From the NCBI RefSeq assembly GCF_014652935.1, contig NZ_BMZT01000002.1, positions 62,001 to 126,000 of the forward strand: DNA of 64,000 nucleotides, given 5' to 3'. The translations under genes and the position numbers were made by a program. The DNA comes from Luteimonas padinae (GTDB lineage: Bacteria; Pseudomonadota; Gammaproteobacteria; Xanthomonadales; Xanthomonadaceae). How positions within the stretch are numbered: position 1 is the stretch's first letter; every line of letters begins with the position of its first letter. The notes under the pieces were generated by a model. The model had not been told where the DNA came from, made no database searches, and saw nothing but the letters and a program-made list of their open reading frames with translations. This document shows, piece after piece, positions 8,871 through 17,600 of the stretch.

Positions 8871-9401
8871 GTGTCCGACAACCCGCTCACCGGCGAGGTC
8901 TCCAACAGCAAGCTCGCCGCCGTGTTCGACAGCACCGCCGCCGCGCGCGACGCCGCGGCCGCGCTGCTGTCGGAGGCCGGCCTGCAGCCGCAGCAGGTCA
9001 AGGTGATCACTCCCGACGAGCCCGACGCCAACATCAAGCTGGAGCCGGAAGGCAAGGGCATCTGGCGCACCATCCTGGTGGCGCACGTGAGGCTCGGCAT
9101 CGTCGGAGCCATCCTGGGCGCGATCGCGTTCGGGATCATGATGTGGGCGGGGCTGCCGTTCGTGACGCGCTCGCCGGTGGCCGCCGGGCTGGTGACGATC
9201 TTCTTCGCGACCGTCGGCGGCCTGCTGCTGGGTGGGCTGGTATCGATCCGCCCCGACCACGACCGCTACGTCCACGCCACGCGCGACGCGATGGAGGCGC
9301 GGCGCACGACGGTCGTGGTGCACGCGCTGTCGAAGGACGAACAGCAGCGGGCCAGCGAACTTCTGTCCGCGCGCGGCGCTGACGTGACCGCCACGCTTTG
9401 A
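8871..9401 (+). CDS. Two-TM membrane protein, stress-protein-like ends
   Basis: This 176-residue protein begins with a soluble alpha/beta segment (KLAAVFDSTAAARDAAAALL), followed by two membrane helices at about residues 68-92 and 97-120 and a second soluble segment (TTVVVHALSKDEQQRASELL). The layout recalls DUF1269/YflT-like general stress proteins, but I cannot fix the family. The start is GTG at 8871 with GGAG about 8 nt upstream, so the usual ATG rule would miss it. It lies 90 bp after the small HMA-like gene and could share its transcript. Confidence 0.7.
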   Translation: MSDNPLTGEVSNSKLAAVFDSTAAARDAAAALLSEAGLQPQQVKVITPDEPDANIKLEPEGKGIWRTILVAHVRLGIVGAILGAIAFGIMMWAGLPFVTRSPVAAGLVTIFFATVGGLLLGGLVSIRPDHDRYVHATRDAMEARRTTVVVHALSKDEQQRASELLSARGADVTATL

Positions 9402-9441
9402 CGCGGCGCTGCGGTCCGGCTTCGGCCGTGGGCAATCCGCT

Positions 9442-10359
9442 TCAGCGCGGCGGCGGGATCTCCGGGCGGCCGTTGGCGAACGCCTCGGCCAGGTAGTCGA
9501 TCATCACCCGCACCTTGGCCGGCGGGCGCCGGTCGGGCGGGTAGAGCACGTGGATGCCGCCCAGCCGCACGCACGGCCGGTCGAGCTCCAGCACCACCAG
9601 CTCGCCGCGCGCCAGCGCCGCTTCGACGATGAACTCCGGCTGGTAGATGATCCCCTGGCCGCGCACCGCCGCCGCCAGCAGCGCATCGCCGTTGTTGGCC
9701 AGCAGGTTGCCGGTGACCGGCACGCGGACCTCGCCGTCGGCGCCGAAGGCCCAGTGCCCGCGTCCCTGCGTGCCCGAGAGCGTGTAGCCCAGGCAGTTGT
9801 GCTGAACCAGTTCGGCCACCCGCCGCGGCACGCCCCGCACGTCGAGGTAGGACGGGGACGCGCAGACCAGCATCGGGCTGTCGCCCAGGCGCCGCGCATG
9901 CAGCGGGCTGTCTGCCAGCCGGCCGATGCGCACGGCCAGGTCCCAGCTGCCGGCGACGAGGTCGAGTTCGGCGTCGCTCAGGCCCAGCTCCACCGTGACC
10001 TCCGGATGGCGGCGGCAGAATTCCGGGACCAGCGGCGCCACGAAGCAGCGCCCGAAGGACAGCGGCACGTTCATGCGCAGGGTGCCGGTGGCCTTGACCC
10101 GCTGGGAGGCGACGGCGGCCTCCGCCTCGTCGATCTCCGGGAGGATGCGCAGGCAGGCGTCGAGGTAGTCGCTGCCGGCCTCGGTCAGCGCCAGGCGCCG
10201 GGTGGTGCGATGGAACAGCTTCACGCCCAGCCGGGCCTCGAGCGCGTTGACGTGCTTGGTCGCCATCGCCGGCGACATGCCGAGATGGCGGGCCGCCGCC
10301 GAGAGGCTGCCGTCGGTCGCGGCGCGGACGAAGACGCGCATGCTGGTGATCCGGTCCAT
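9442..10359 (-). CDS. LysR family transcriptional regulator
   Basis: This 305-residue regulator has the LysR winged helix-turn-helix in residues 1-60 (SMRVFVRAATDGSLSAAARHL, split here by the recognition helix that follows) and a periplasmic-binding-protein-like effector domain from about residue 90. It belongs to the large CrgA/AaeR-like branch starting MDRI-x-M-x-x-F. It is divergent from the LigB/SDR/AKR operon with an 85-bp shared promoter region containing a clear inverted repeat, so it very probably regulates those genes, likely in response to an aromatic or quinone-type compound (inferred). Confidence 0.92.
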   Translation of the reverse strand: MDRITSMRVFVRAATDGSLSAAARHLGMSPAMATKHVNALEARLGVKLFHRTTRRLALTEAGSDYLDACLRILPEIDEAEAAVASQRVKATGTLRMNVPLSFGRCFVAPLVPEFCRRHPEVTVELGLSDAELDLVAGSWDLAVRIGRLADSPLHARRLGDSPMLVCASPSYLDVRGVPRRVAELVQHNCLGYTLSGTQGRGHWAFGADGEVRVPVTGNLLANNGDALLAAAVRGQGIIYQPEFIVEAALARGELVVLELDRPCVRLGGIHVLYPPDRRPPAKVRVMIDYLAEAFANGRPEIPPPR

Positions 10360-10370
10360 GGCGTCAATCT

Positions 10371-10392
10371 AACACTGTGGGTATCAAGTGTT
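10371..10392. promoter_or_regulatory. Putative LysR operator (AACACT-N10-AGTGTT)
   Basis: Perfect 6-bp arms separated by 10 bp lie in the 85-bp gap between the LysR gene (start 10359) and the dioxygenase gene (start 10445). The position and the dyad form with a T at one end fit a LysR binding site controlling both directions. Confidence 0.5.
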
Positions 10393-10444
10393 GATCGGTA
10401 GTGCCTGATTCTGTTCCTTCGGGGCGGAGACCATACTGTCGGGC

Positions 10445-11305
10445 ATGAACACGAACCCGTCCACTTCCCCCAGCGGCAACGGCAATGCGCCGGCCGCCGA
10501 CCGTGCCGCGCGCATGCCCGTGCTCTTCGTTCCGCACGGCGCCGGACCCTGCTTCTTCATGGACTGGAACCCGGCCGACACCTGGGACCGCATGGCCGCC
10601 TTCCTCAAGGGCGTGGCCGGCACCCTGCCGGAGGCGCCGCGGGCGATCGTGCTGGTGTCCGGGCACTGGCTGGAGCCGGGTTTCAGCGTCACCGGCAGCG
10701 CCCGGCCGGCGTTGATCTACGACTACAGCGGCTTCCCTGCGCACACCTACGAACTCACCTATCCTGCGCCCGGCGAACCGGCCCTTGCCGACCGCATCGT
10801 GCAGCTGCTGGGCGAGGCCGGTGAGCAGGCGCGCGTGGACCCGCAGCGCGGCTACGACCATGGCGTCTTCATTCCGCTCAAGCTGATGTTCCCGAAGGCG
10901 GACATCCCGGTGGTGCAGCTGTCGCTGCGCCGCGACATGGATCCGGCCGCGCACATCGCCGCCGGCCGCGCGCTGGCCGCGCTGCGCGACGAAGGCGTGC
11001 TGGTCGTCGGCAGCGGCATGAGCTTCCACAACATGCGCGGCTACGGTGATCCGCGCTACACGCCGGTCTCGGCGAAGTTCGATGCCTGGCTGACCGCGGC
11101 GATCGAAAGCCCGACAGAGCAGCGCGAGGCCCTGCTGCGCGAGTGGGCGAGTGCTCCGCACGCGCGCGACAGCCATCCGCCGGGGGGCGAGGAGCACCTG
11201 TTGCCGCTGCTGGTCGCCGCCGGCGCGGGCGCCGGCTCCGAGGGCCGCAAGGTCTACTCGGAAGATGTCATGAAGACCACGCTTTCCGCATTCCGCTTCG
11301 GCTGA
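10445..11305 (+). CDS. LigB-type class III extradiol dioxygenase (YgiD/DODA-like)
   Basis: This 286-residue enzyme resembles the single-subunit LigB proteins such as YgiD (4,5-DOPA dioxygenase extradiol). Candidate metal ligands and acid/base histidines are in VPHGAGP, VSGHWLE, YDHGVFIPL and HPPGGEEHLLPL. It should open catechol-type rings using Fe(II) or Zn(II). The first 20 residues are Asn/Ser/Pro/Gly rich and disordered-looking; a later ATG at residue 24 (MPVLFVPHG) would give the core domain and cannot be excluded as the true start. It heads an operon with a reductase and an aldo-keto reductase under a divergent LysR gene. Confidence 0.88.
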   Translation: MNTNPSTSPSGNGNAPAADRAARMPVLFVPHGAGPCFFMDWNPADTWDRMAAFLKGVAGTLPEAPRAIVLVSGHWLEPGFSVTGSARPALIYDYSGFPAHTYELTYPAPGEPALADRIVQLLGEAGEQARVDPQRGYDHGVFIPLKLMFPKADIPVVQLSLRRDMDPAAHIAAGRALAALRDEGVLVVGSGMSFHNMRGYGDPRYTPVSAKFDAWLTAAIESPTEQREALLREWASAPHARDSHPPGGEEHLLPLLVAAGAGAGSEGRKVYSEDVMKTTLSAFRFG

Positions 11306-11337
11306 TCCAGAGCCGCCCCACGTACAGGAGTTCCCCA

Positions 11338-12132
11338 ATGAAGATCGACCTTTCCGGCAAGTCCGCCATCGTCACCGGCTCCACCGGTGGCATCGGCCTG
11401 GCCATCGCCACCGGTCTGTCGAAGGCCGGCGCCGCGGTCACCGTCGTCGGCCGCAGCCAGGCGCGCGTGGACGAGGCGCTGGTGAAGCTGCGCCAGGACG
11501 GCGGCCGCGACGACGCCACCGGCGTGGTCGCCGACCTCGGCACCGCCGAAGGCGCCGCCGCGCTGACCGCCGCGCGCCCGGACGCCGACATCCTCGTCAA
11601 CAACCTCGGCATCTACGGCGCGCGCGAGTTCTTCGACATCGACGACGCGCTGTGGGACGAGTTCTGGCAGGTCAACGTCATGAGCGGCGTGCGCCTGGGC
11701 CGCCACTACGCGCGCGGCATGCGCGATCGCGGCTGGGGCCGCATCCAGTTCGTGTCCAGCGAGTCGGCGCTCAACATCCCCACCGAGATGGTCCACTACG
11801 GCGTCACCAAGTCGGCGCTGCAGGGCCTGTCGCGCGGCCTGGCCAAGGCCCTGGCCGGCAGCGGCGTCACCGTCAACACCATCCTGCCGGGCCCGACGCG
11901 CACCGAGGGCGCGGTGGACATGATGGCCGGCCTGGCCGCCGAGCGTGGCGTGACGCCGCAGGAGATGGAGGCGCTGTTCCTGGCCGAGAACCGGCCGTCG
12001 AACCTGCTGGGCCGCTTCGCGACGCCGGAGGAGGTCGCAGCGCTCAGCGTCTACGCGGCATCGCCGCAGGCCAGCGCCACCACCGGTTCGGCGCTGCGCG
12101 TGGACGGTGGTACGGTCGAGACCATCGCCTGA
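11338..12132 (+). CDS. Short-chain dehydrogenase/reductase
   Basis: This 264-residue classical SDR has the NAD(P) motif VTGSTGGIGLA near the N-terminus, the NNLG motif (usually NNAG), a catalytic serine in FVSSES, and Y-x3-K as YGVTK. The Gly-rich loop and the Arg-containing segment after beta-2 (GRSQARV) suggest NADP(H) use. The ATG at 11338 has AGGAG 7 nt upstream. It sits 32 nt after the dioxygenase and 45 nt before the aldo-keto reductase, forming one operon. Confidence 0.93.
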   Translation: MKIDLSGKSAIVTGSTGGIGLAIATGLSKAGAAVTVVGRSQARVDEALVKLRQDGGRDDATGVVADLGTAEGAAALTAARPDADILVNNLGIYGAREFFDIDDALWDEFWQVNVMSGVRLGRHYARGMRDRGWGRIQFVSSESALNIPTEMVHYGVTKSALQGLSRGLAKALAGSGVTVNTILPGPTRTEGAVDMMAGLAAERGVTPQEMEALFLAENRPSNLLGRFATPEEVAALSVYAASPQASATTGSALRVDGGTVETIA

Positions 12133-12177
12133 TTTCCTGCGGGGAAGGGCATGCACATCCTTGAGGAGTTGAACATC

Positions 12178-13125
12178 ATGCAGAAGCGCAAGCTGGGCCG
12201 CAGCGGCCCTGAAGTCGCCCCCCTCGTCTTCGGCGGCAACGTCTTCGGCTGGACCGCCGACGAGGCCACCTCCTTCAAGCTGCTCGACCGCTTCGTCGAG
12301 CGCGGCTTCAACGCCATCGACACCGCCGACGTCTATTCCGCCTGGGGTCCCGGCCTGTCCGGCGGCGAGTCCGAAACCGTCATCGGCAACTGGCTCGCGA
12401 AGCGCGGCCGCCGCGACGACGTGGTGCTGATGACCAAGGTTGCCAAGTGGGCGCCGCGCAAGGGCCTGTCGGCGGCCAACATCGAGGCTGCGGTCGAGGA
12501 TTCGCTGCGCCGCCTGCGCACCGACCATCTCGACGTCTACTTCGCCCACGAGGACGATGCCGCCGTGCCGCTGGAGGAAACCCTGGGCGCGTTCTCGAAG
12601 CTGGTGGACGCCGGCAAGGTGCGCACCGTCGGCGCCTCCAACTACGACGCCGCGCGCCTGCGCGAGGCGCTGGCGGTTTCCGCCGACCACGGGTTCGCGC
12701 GCTACGAGGTGCTGCAGCCGGGCTACAACCTGTACGACCGCGCGGGCTACGAATCGGAGCTGGCCGCGGTGACCGCGGAGCACGGGCTCGGCGTGGTGAG
12801 CTATTTCTCGCTGGCCAGCGGCTTCCTGACCGGCAAGTACCGCAGCGCCGACGACCTGGAAGGGAGCGCGCGCGCCGGATTCCTCGGCGGCTACTTCGAC
12901 GCCCGCGGCCTGGCGCTGCTGGACGCGCTGCGCAAGGTTGCCGACGACGTCTCCGCCACCCCGGCCCAGGTCGCGCTGGCGTGGCTGATGACGCGGCCGC
13001 AGGTCACGCCCATCGCCAGCGCCACCAGCCTCGCGCAGCTCGAGGACATCATGGGCGCGGCCGACCTGGTCCTGCCCGCGTCCGCGCTCCAGGTGCTCGA
13101 CGCCGCGAGCCGTCCCGCGGCCTGA
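12178..13125 (+). CDS. Aldo/keto reductase
   Basis: This 315-residue TIM-barrel oxidoreductase begins MQKRKLGRSG. It has the catalytic Asp and Tyr in AIDTADVYS, the Lys in MTKVAKW and the His of the tetrad in YFAHEDD. It resembles the YajO/Tas-like aldo-keto reductases, which reduce aldehydes or quinones with NADPH. The start at 12178 was taken over an upstream in-frame ATG (12151) because GAGGAG lies 8 nt before it and the family begins there. It is last in the LysR-controlled operon; the combination suggests oxidative breakdown or detoxification of an aromatic compound. Confidence 0.93.
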   Translation: MQKRKLGRSGPEVAPLVFGGNVFGWTADEATSFKLLDRFVERGFNAIDTADVYSAWGPGLSGGESETVIGNWLAKRGRRDDVVLMTKVAKWAPRKGLSAANIEAAVEDSLRRLRTDHLDVYFAHEDDAAVPLEETLGAFSKLVDAGKVRTVGASNYDAARLREALAVSADHGFARYEVLQPGYNLYDRAGYESELAAVTAEHGLGVVSYFSLASGFLTGKYRSADDLEGSARAGFLGGYFDARGLALLDALRKVADDVSATPAQVALAWLMTRPQVTPIASATSLAQLEDIMGAADLVLPASALQVLDAASRPAA

Positions 13126-13263
13126 GCCGGCCGCGTCGGGATGGCGCTGGTGCACCATCTCGCAAAGCGGGACGGCGTGCTTCGGCGCATGCTCTGAGCG
13201 GCGAGGCTGTACCGGCGGCGGAAGCCTGTCAGACTCGGGCTTCCGCCCACCACAGCCAACGCA

Positions 13264-14424
13264 ATGCACACCATCGAACTGCAGCGCAAGGTCTTCCTCT
13301 TCCTGTTGCTGGCGGTGACGCTGGCCTTCGGCTGGATCCTGCTGCCGTTCTACGGCGCGGTGTTCTGGGCGGTGATCCTGGCGCTGCTGTTCTCGCCGCT
13401 GTACCGCCGCCTGCTGGTGCGGATGCGCGGGCGGCGCAACCTCGCCGCGCTGTCCACGCTGCTGGTCTGCCTGCTGATCGCGATCCTGCCGGTGGCGCTG
13501 ATCGCGGTGTCGCTGGCGCGGGAGGCCAGTGCGATCTTCCAGCGCATGCGCGAGGGCGACATCGGCTTCGCGCACTACTTCGAGCAGGTCATGCGCCTGC
13601 TGCCGGACTGGGCCAGCGACCTGCTGGGGCGCCTCGGCCTGGGCACCATTCCCGAGCTGCAGGACAAGCTGGCCGACGGTGCCGCCACGCTCAGCCAGTT
13701 CGTCGCCACCCAGGCGGTGAACCTGGGGCAGGGCACGATGCAGTTCTTCGTGTCCTTCGCGATCATGCTCTACCTGCTGTTCTTCCTGTTCCGCGACGGC
13801 GCCGTGCTGGCCGCACGCATCCGCCGCGCGATTCCGCTGAACGAGGCGCACAAGCGCGCGCTGCTGGGCAAGTTCACCACCGTCATCCGCGCCACGGTCA
13901 AGGGCAACATCGTCGTGGCCCTGGTGCAGGGCGCGCTCGGCGGCCTGATCTTCTGGATCCTGGGCGTGCAGGGCGTGGTGCTGTGGTCGGTGGTGATGGC
14001 CTTCCTGTCGCTGCTGCCGGCGCTGGGCACGTTCCTGGTGTGGGGGCCGGTGGCGATCTACTTCCTCGCCACCGGCTCGGTGGTGCAGGGCCTGGTGCTG
14101 ATCGGCTACGGCGTGTTCGTGATCGGGCTGGTGGACAACATCCTGCGCCCGATCCTGGTCGGCAAGGACACGCGCATGCCCGACTACATCGTGCTGGTGT
14201 CGACGCTGGGCGGCATGGCGCTGTTCGGGCTCAACGGCTTCGTGATCGGGCCGCTGATCGCCGCGCTGTTCATCTCGGCATGGGACCTGTTCTCGGCGCC
14301 GGCCGAGTCGGTGGATGCCGCCTCGGATGCCGGCGCGGACCTCGACGCCGGCGCGGACCTCCATGCCGGCCCGCCAGCCCGTGGCAGGGCCATGGACCAG
14401 GCGGCGCCCGACGGCACCGCCTGA
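13264..14424 (+). CDS. AI-2E family transporter (PerM/YdiK-like)
   Basis: This 386-residue membrane protein has about eight hydrophobic segments and the family blocks LLPFYGAVFWAVILALLFSP (start) and VDNILRPILVGKDTRMPD (late). Members include the AI-2 exporter TqsA and Na+/H+ antiporter-type permeases, so the substrate is uncertain. The last 40 residues are cytoplasmic and contain a short acidic repeat D-A-G-A-D-L twice in a row (about 14326-14364). It stands alone, 138 bp after the aldo-keto reductase and convergent with the DUF1428 gene. Confidence 0.88.
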   Translation: MHTIELQRKVFLFLLLAVTLAFGWILLPFYGAVFWAVILALLFSPLYRRLLVRMRGRRNLAALSTLLVCLLIAILPVALIAVSLAREASAIFQRMREGDIGFAHYFEQVMRLLPDWASDLLGRLGLGTIPELQDKLADGAATLSQFVATQAVNLGQGTMQFFVSFAIMLYLLFFLFRDGAVLAARIRRAIPLNEAHKRALLGKFTTVIRATVKGNIVVALVQGALGGLIFWILGVQGVVLWSVVMAFLSLLPALGTFLVWGPVAIYFLATGSVVQGLVLIGYGVFVIGLVDNILRPILVGKDTRMPDYIVLVSTLGGMALFGLNGFVIGPLIAALFISAWDLFSAPAESVDAASDAGADLDAGADLHAGPPARGRAMDQAAPDGTA

Positions 14425-14427
14425 GGC

Positions 14428-15153
14428 TCAGGACGACCGGGCGGAATCGAAGACCGGCTCGAAGCCGGCCCACATCATGCGCTTGCCGTCGAAGGGCATC
14501 TCCGGCATGTCCTGCATGGCCGGGTCCTCCTGCATCGCCTTCGCCGCGCGGTCGCAGGTGGCGCGGTCGGGCCAGGCGATCCAGCTGAACGCCGCGACTT
14601 CGCCGTCCACCGCCTTGGTGGCACGGTAGAAATCGGTGCGCTTGCCATGGGGCACGTCCTCGCCCCAGGCCTCGACCACGCCGTCAGCACCGGCTTCGCC
14701 GAACATCTCCCAGCCCTTGCGGGCCATGTCGGTGTAGGCGGCCTTGTTCCCGGCCGGGACGGCCAGGGCGAAGCCCTGGTAGTAGTCCGAGCCCATCGGC
14801 TCGCCCGCCTCCAGCACCGGCGAGAAGCCGCCGTAGATCATGCGGCTGCCGTCGAAGGGCATCGGTGGCAGCGCGGCCATCGCTTCGTCGGTCTCCATCG
14901 CCTGCCATGCGGCGTCGCAGGTGGCGCGGTCGGGCCAGGCGATCCAGGAGAAGACGACCGTCTCGTCCCCGCCGGCCTCGACCGCGCGGTGGAAGTCGGT
15001 GGTGTGGCCGTGCGGGACGTCGACGCCCCAGGTCTCGACCATGCGCGTCGCACCGTGCTTCGCGAACACGTTCCACGAGGCGGCGGCATGGGCGATGTAG
15101 TCCTGCTTGCGGGCCGTGGGGACGGCGGCGACCAGGCCGGTGTAGTAGGGCAT
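14428..15153 (-). CDS. Tandem double DUF1428 protein
   Basis: This 241-residue protein is two DUF1428 domains fused head to tail. Both halves begin with YY-x-G-x-A-x-A-V-P, carry E-x-WG-x-DVPHG then T-x-F-R-A, contain FSWIAWPDRATCD, and end in MPFDG-x-RM-x-x-GGF or WAGF. Single-domain DUF1428 proteins are about 115-120 residues. The ATG at 15153 has GGAG 8 nt upstream. The domain is a ferredoxin-like dimeric alpha/beta barrel fold, so the fusion would make an internal pseudo-dimer. No enzymatic role is established; a small-molecule binding or stress role is possible. Confidence 0.9.
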   Translation of the reverse strand: MPYYTGLVAAVPTARKQDYIAHAAASWNVFAKHGATRMVETWGVDVPHGHTTDFHRAVEAGGDETVVFSWIAWPDRATCDAAWQAMETDEAMAALPPMPFDGSRMIYGGFSPVLEAGEPMGSDYYQGFALAVPAGNKAAYTDMARKGWEMFGEAGADGVVEAWGEDVPHGKRTDFYRATKAVDGEVAAFSWIAWPDRATCDRAAKAMQEDPAMQDMPEMPFDGKRMMWAGFEPVFDSARSS

Positions 15154-15238
15154 GCGATGTCTCCAGGGGGAGCGGGGCGGCGGCCCCGGCGGATGCCGGA
15201 GGCGCGGCCACGTTAGCGGCCGGAATGTTGCGCGCGCG

Positions 15239-16336
15239 TCATCCGCGGCTGCCGTCCGTCGGCGGAACGGGATCGGCCGCACCGGACAGGATGCCCGGCG
15301 CGTCGCAGGCCGGCTGCCCGAACCAGTCCAGGACGGCGGGCGCCAGCACGTCGAGCTGCATCGGCAGGCTGAGGTGGTCCTGCCCGGCCAGCTCGATGTA
15401 GCGGGCGTGGGGCGCCGAGGCCGCCAGCGCGCGGCCATGCGCGACCGGCACGTGGCGGTCGGCGTCGCCGTGCACCAGCAGCGGGCAGGGCACCCCGGCC
15501 AGCGCGGCCGCCACGTCCACGCGGTCCAGCGGCAGGCCCAGGGTGTCGCCCGCGCGCTCGATCGCGGCGTCGAGCACCGCATCGTTCAGCCGCCAGCGCA
15601 GCCATTGGCGGGTCAGCCAGGCCGAGGGAGGCGCCGGCGCGTCGGTGAGCATGTAGGGGACCATGTCGCGGATCGCGTCGTCGGCCATGGCGAAGGATTC
15701 CATCGCGACCACGCGCTCGGCGCCCAGCGCCGGATCCGCGCCGGCGAAGATCGCCGTGGCGGCCCCGTAGGACACGCCGAGGACGTGCAGCGGGCCCACC
15801 ACTTCGCCCTGGCGGCGTAGCGCGGCCACCACGTCCACCACGTCGGCGGCCTCGCGCATGCCGTAGCCCGAGGGTGCGGTGCCGGAGCGGCCGTGGTTGC
15901 GCAGGTCGATCGAAATCGTGCGGTAGCCGGCCTCGCCCAGGCGCAGCGCCCAGGGCAGCATCGAATCGCCGTGCATCATCCAGCCGTGCAGCAGCACGAC
16001 GGTGCCGCGCGGCGTGCCGGCGGGGGCGTCAGGCACCTGGAAGTCGAGGTCGGGGAAGGTGTCGGCCGCGCCCAGGTCGCGGGGCCAGGACATCCGCAGC
16101 GCGTAGTCCGCGGGATCGATCGCGCGCCAGAAGACGTCGACGCCGGCGCGCGTGGTGACGCGGCCTTCGCGGTCGCGCAGCCGCGCCAGCGCGGCGTCGA
16201 TCGGCGCGCGCGGCAGCAGCGGCGAGGTCCCGTCGGGCGCGACCAGGTGGGCGGCCAAGGAGGCCGGCAGGCCCGGCAGCGAAGAGAAGCCGGCGAGCAG
16301 CAGGCAGGCGAGGAGGAGGGCGGCAAGGCGGAGCAT
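15239..16336 (-). CDS. Alpha/beta hydrolase with N-terminal signal
   Basis: This 365-residue hydrolase has an N-terminal hydrophobic segment (residues 4-17) likely to be a signal peptide or anchor. The oxyanion region VVLLHGWMM, the nucleophile elbow GVSYGAA (serine), the aspartate in VHGDADRHVP and the histidine in GQDHLSLP make a complete triad. The segment from about 60 to 100 precedes the core and is not conserved in my memory. The substrate is unknown; it is probably an envelope esterase or peptidase-like hydrolase. It lies convergent to nothing and 180 bp from azurin. Confidence 0.85.
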   Translation of the reverse strand: MLRLAALLLACLLLAGFSSLPGLPASLAAHLVAPDGTSPLLPRAPIDAALARLRDREGRVTTRAGVDVFWRAIDPADYALRMSWPRDLGAADTFPDLDFQVPDAPAGTPRGTVVLLHGWMMHGDSMLPWALRLGEAGYRTISIDLRNHGRSGTAPSGYGMREAADVVDVVAALRRQGEVVGPLHVLGVSYGAATAIFAGADPALGAERVVAMESFAMADDAIRDMVPYMLTDAPAPPSAWLTRQWLRWRLNDAVLDAAIERAGDTLGLPLDRVDVAAALAGVPCPLLVHGDADRHVPVAHGRALAASAPHARYIELAGQDHLSLPMQLDVLAPAVLDWFGQPACDAPGILSGAADPVPPTDGSRG

Positions 16337-16461
16337 TCGGGCGGCGCGCTGGACAAGGCGGTCCAGCGTGCCGGGCGCCCGGCGCCGGCTCTACCGCAGC
16401 CGCATGACAGTGTGATGACGATTGTCGGGGCGTTCAGGCCGGCATCCTCCCCGTGAACGCG

Positions 16462-16494
16462 GACGCCCGCGCCGGAGCTGCCGGCGCGGGCGTC
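16462..16494 (-). terminator. Terminator-like hairpin after the azurin gene
   Basis: A perfect 14-bp GC-rich stem (16462-16475 with 16481-16494) closes an AGCTG loop 22 nt past the azurin stop codon on the minus strand. No T run follows, which is common in such G+C-rich genomes. Confidence 0.65.
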
Positions 16495-16516
16495 GACGAG
16501 CGGTCCTGCGGTGGCG

Positions 16517-17191
16517 TCAGCCGACGCTGATGCTGCCCTTCATGAGGGCCGCATGGCCGGGGAAGCTGCAGAAGAACTCGTAGGGGCCGCCGTCCTTGAT
16601 CTTCGACACGTCGAAGGTGACCGAGGTGCTCTCGCCGCCGCCGATCATCTCGGTCGCGGCGATGATGCGGCTGTCGCCGGCCTTGACGTAGCCGGCCGAC
16701 GCGCCGGCACTGATGCCGTCCGCGGCCACGCCGGCCATGTCGGAGGTGGCGGCGATGACCACGTTGTGGCCCATCGCGGCCTCGGGCAGGCGGCCGACGT
16801 GGGTCAGGTTGATGGTGAACTCGCTGCAGCTCGCCGGCACGGTGATCGACGACACGTTGAACTTCATCATGTCGTTGCCCTCGATCGCGACGCTGCAGCC
16901 GGTGACGGCGGCGTCGCCAGCGGCGGCCGGAGTGGCGCCGGCGGCGTCCACCGCGCCGGTCTCGCCGGTGGCGGTCGAGGTGCCGTCCAAGGGCGCGGCG
17001 TCGACGGGCACATCAGGGGTGGCGGTATCGTCGGCCGGAGCGGTGCCTGCCGGCGTCGTGGTATCTGCCGGCGTGGTCGGCGCCGGAGGCGGCGTCGCAA
17101 AGGCCGGATCGGCGGGCTGCGGGGACTCGCCGCCGCAGGCGGACAGGGCCAGGGCACAGGCGGCGGCGATCAGGGATGCTTGCAGTTTCAT
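16517..17191 (-). CDS. Azurin with lipoprotein signal and long linker
   Basis: This 224-residue blue copper protein ends in an azurin domain of about 127 residues. The copper ligands are visible with exact azurin spacing: His142 (MGHNV), Cys208, His213 and Met217 (CSFPGHAALM). The N-terminus is a lipoprotein signal with lipobox LSAC (Cys19), followed by about 75 residues rich in Ala, Pro, Thr and Asp that would tether the domain to a membrane. Azurins shuttle electrons from the bc1 complex or cytochromes to nitrite reductase, peroxidases or oxidases. It is downstream of a DUF6522 gene (71-bp gap), and a FNR-type dyad precedes that pair. Confidence 0.93.
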   Translation of the reverse strand: MKLQASLIAAACALALSACGGESPQPADPAFATPPPAPTTPADTTTPAGTAPADDTATPDVPVDAAPLDGTSTATGETGAVDAAGATPAAAGDAAVTGCSVAIEGNDMMKFNVSSITVPASCSEFTINLTHVGRLPEAAMGHNVVIAATSDMAGVAADGISAGASAGYVKAGDSRIIAATEMIGGGESTSVTFDVSKIKDGGPYEFFCSFPGHAALMKGSISVG

Positions 17192-17262
17192 GGAATCCTC
17201 GTGGTGGGAGAGAACAGGGGGATGATGCCGTTTCGCGGGCTGATCCGCGTGTGAAGGCGGCG

Positions 17263-17556
17263 TCAGGCCGGTGCAGTTCCGCGCGGGGGCGGCGGGGGCG
17301 GATCGATGCTCCGGCCCCGGGCATCGACCAACAGCCGCGCGCGCCGGCCCTGGTGGTAGAAGCTGGCGCGGTAGAGGCCCGCGTCCTCGCCGGTGCCGCG
17401 CTCGCACAGCACGCTCACCTTGCCGCGGGCCATCAGCCCGCGGAATTCCTCCACCTCCAGGCCCAGCTCCCGGGCCACCAGGGCACCGTCGACCTCGATG
17501 TCCGGGCGGTCGGCGAGTTCGAGCGGGATGGCGTCGCCCACGGCGTCCTCCGTCAT
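17263..17556 (-). CDS. DUF6522 family protein
   Basis: This protein of about 97 residues matches the small DUF6522 proteins from memory ([16 protein letters not shown], then [20 protein letters not shown] and YRASFYH), which I associate with nitrogen-oxide or low-oxygen gene clusters. The C-terminus has a run of six prolines. The start was set at the ATG at 17556, where homologous sequence begins; an ATG at 17601 would overlap the upstream dyad. No strong ribosome binding site is seen. It is in the same direction as azurin and probably co-regulated. Confidence 0.7.
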   Translation of the reverse strand: MTEDAVGDAIPLELADRPDIEVDGALVARELGLEVEEFRGLMARGKVSVLCERGTGEDAGLYRASFYHQGRRARLLVDARGRSIDPPPPPPRGTAPA

Positions 17557-17600
17557 GTGTACCGATGCAGGCAGGCTCGCCGTTCGCCGCGCCGCCCGCA

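Noticed and set aside
11254-14364. A 1036-codon minus-strand frame across the SDR, AKR and AI-2E genes
   Set aside because: It is antisense to three genes with clear motifs, is rich in His, Gln, Arg and Ala, and is a composition artefact.
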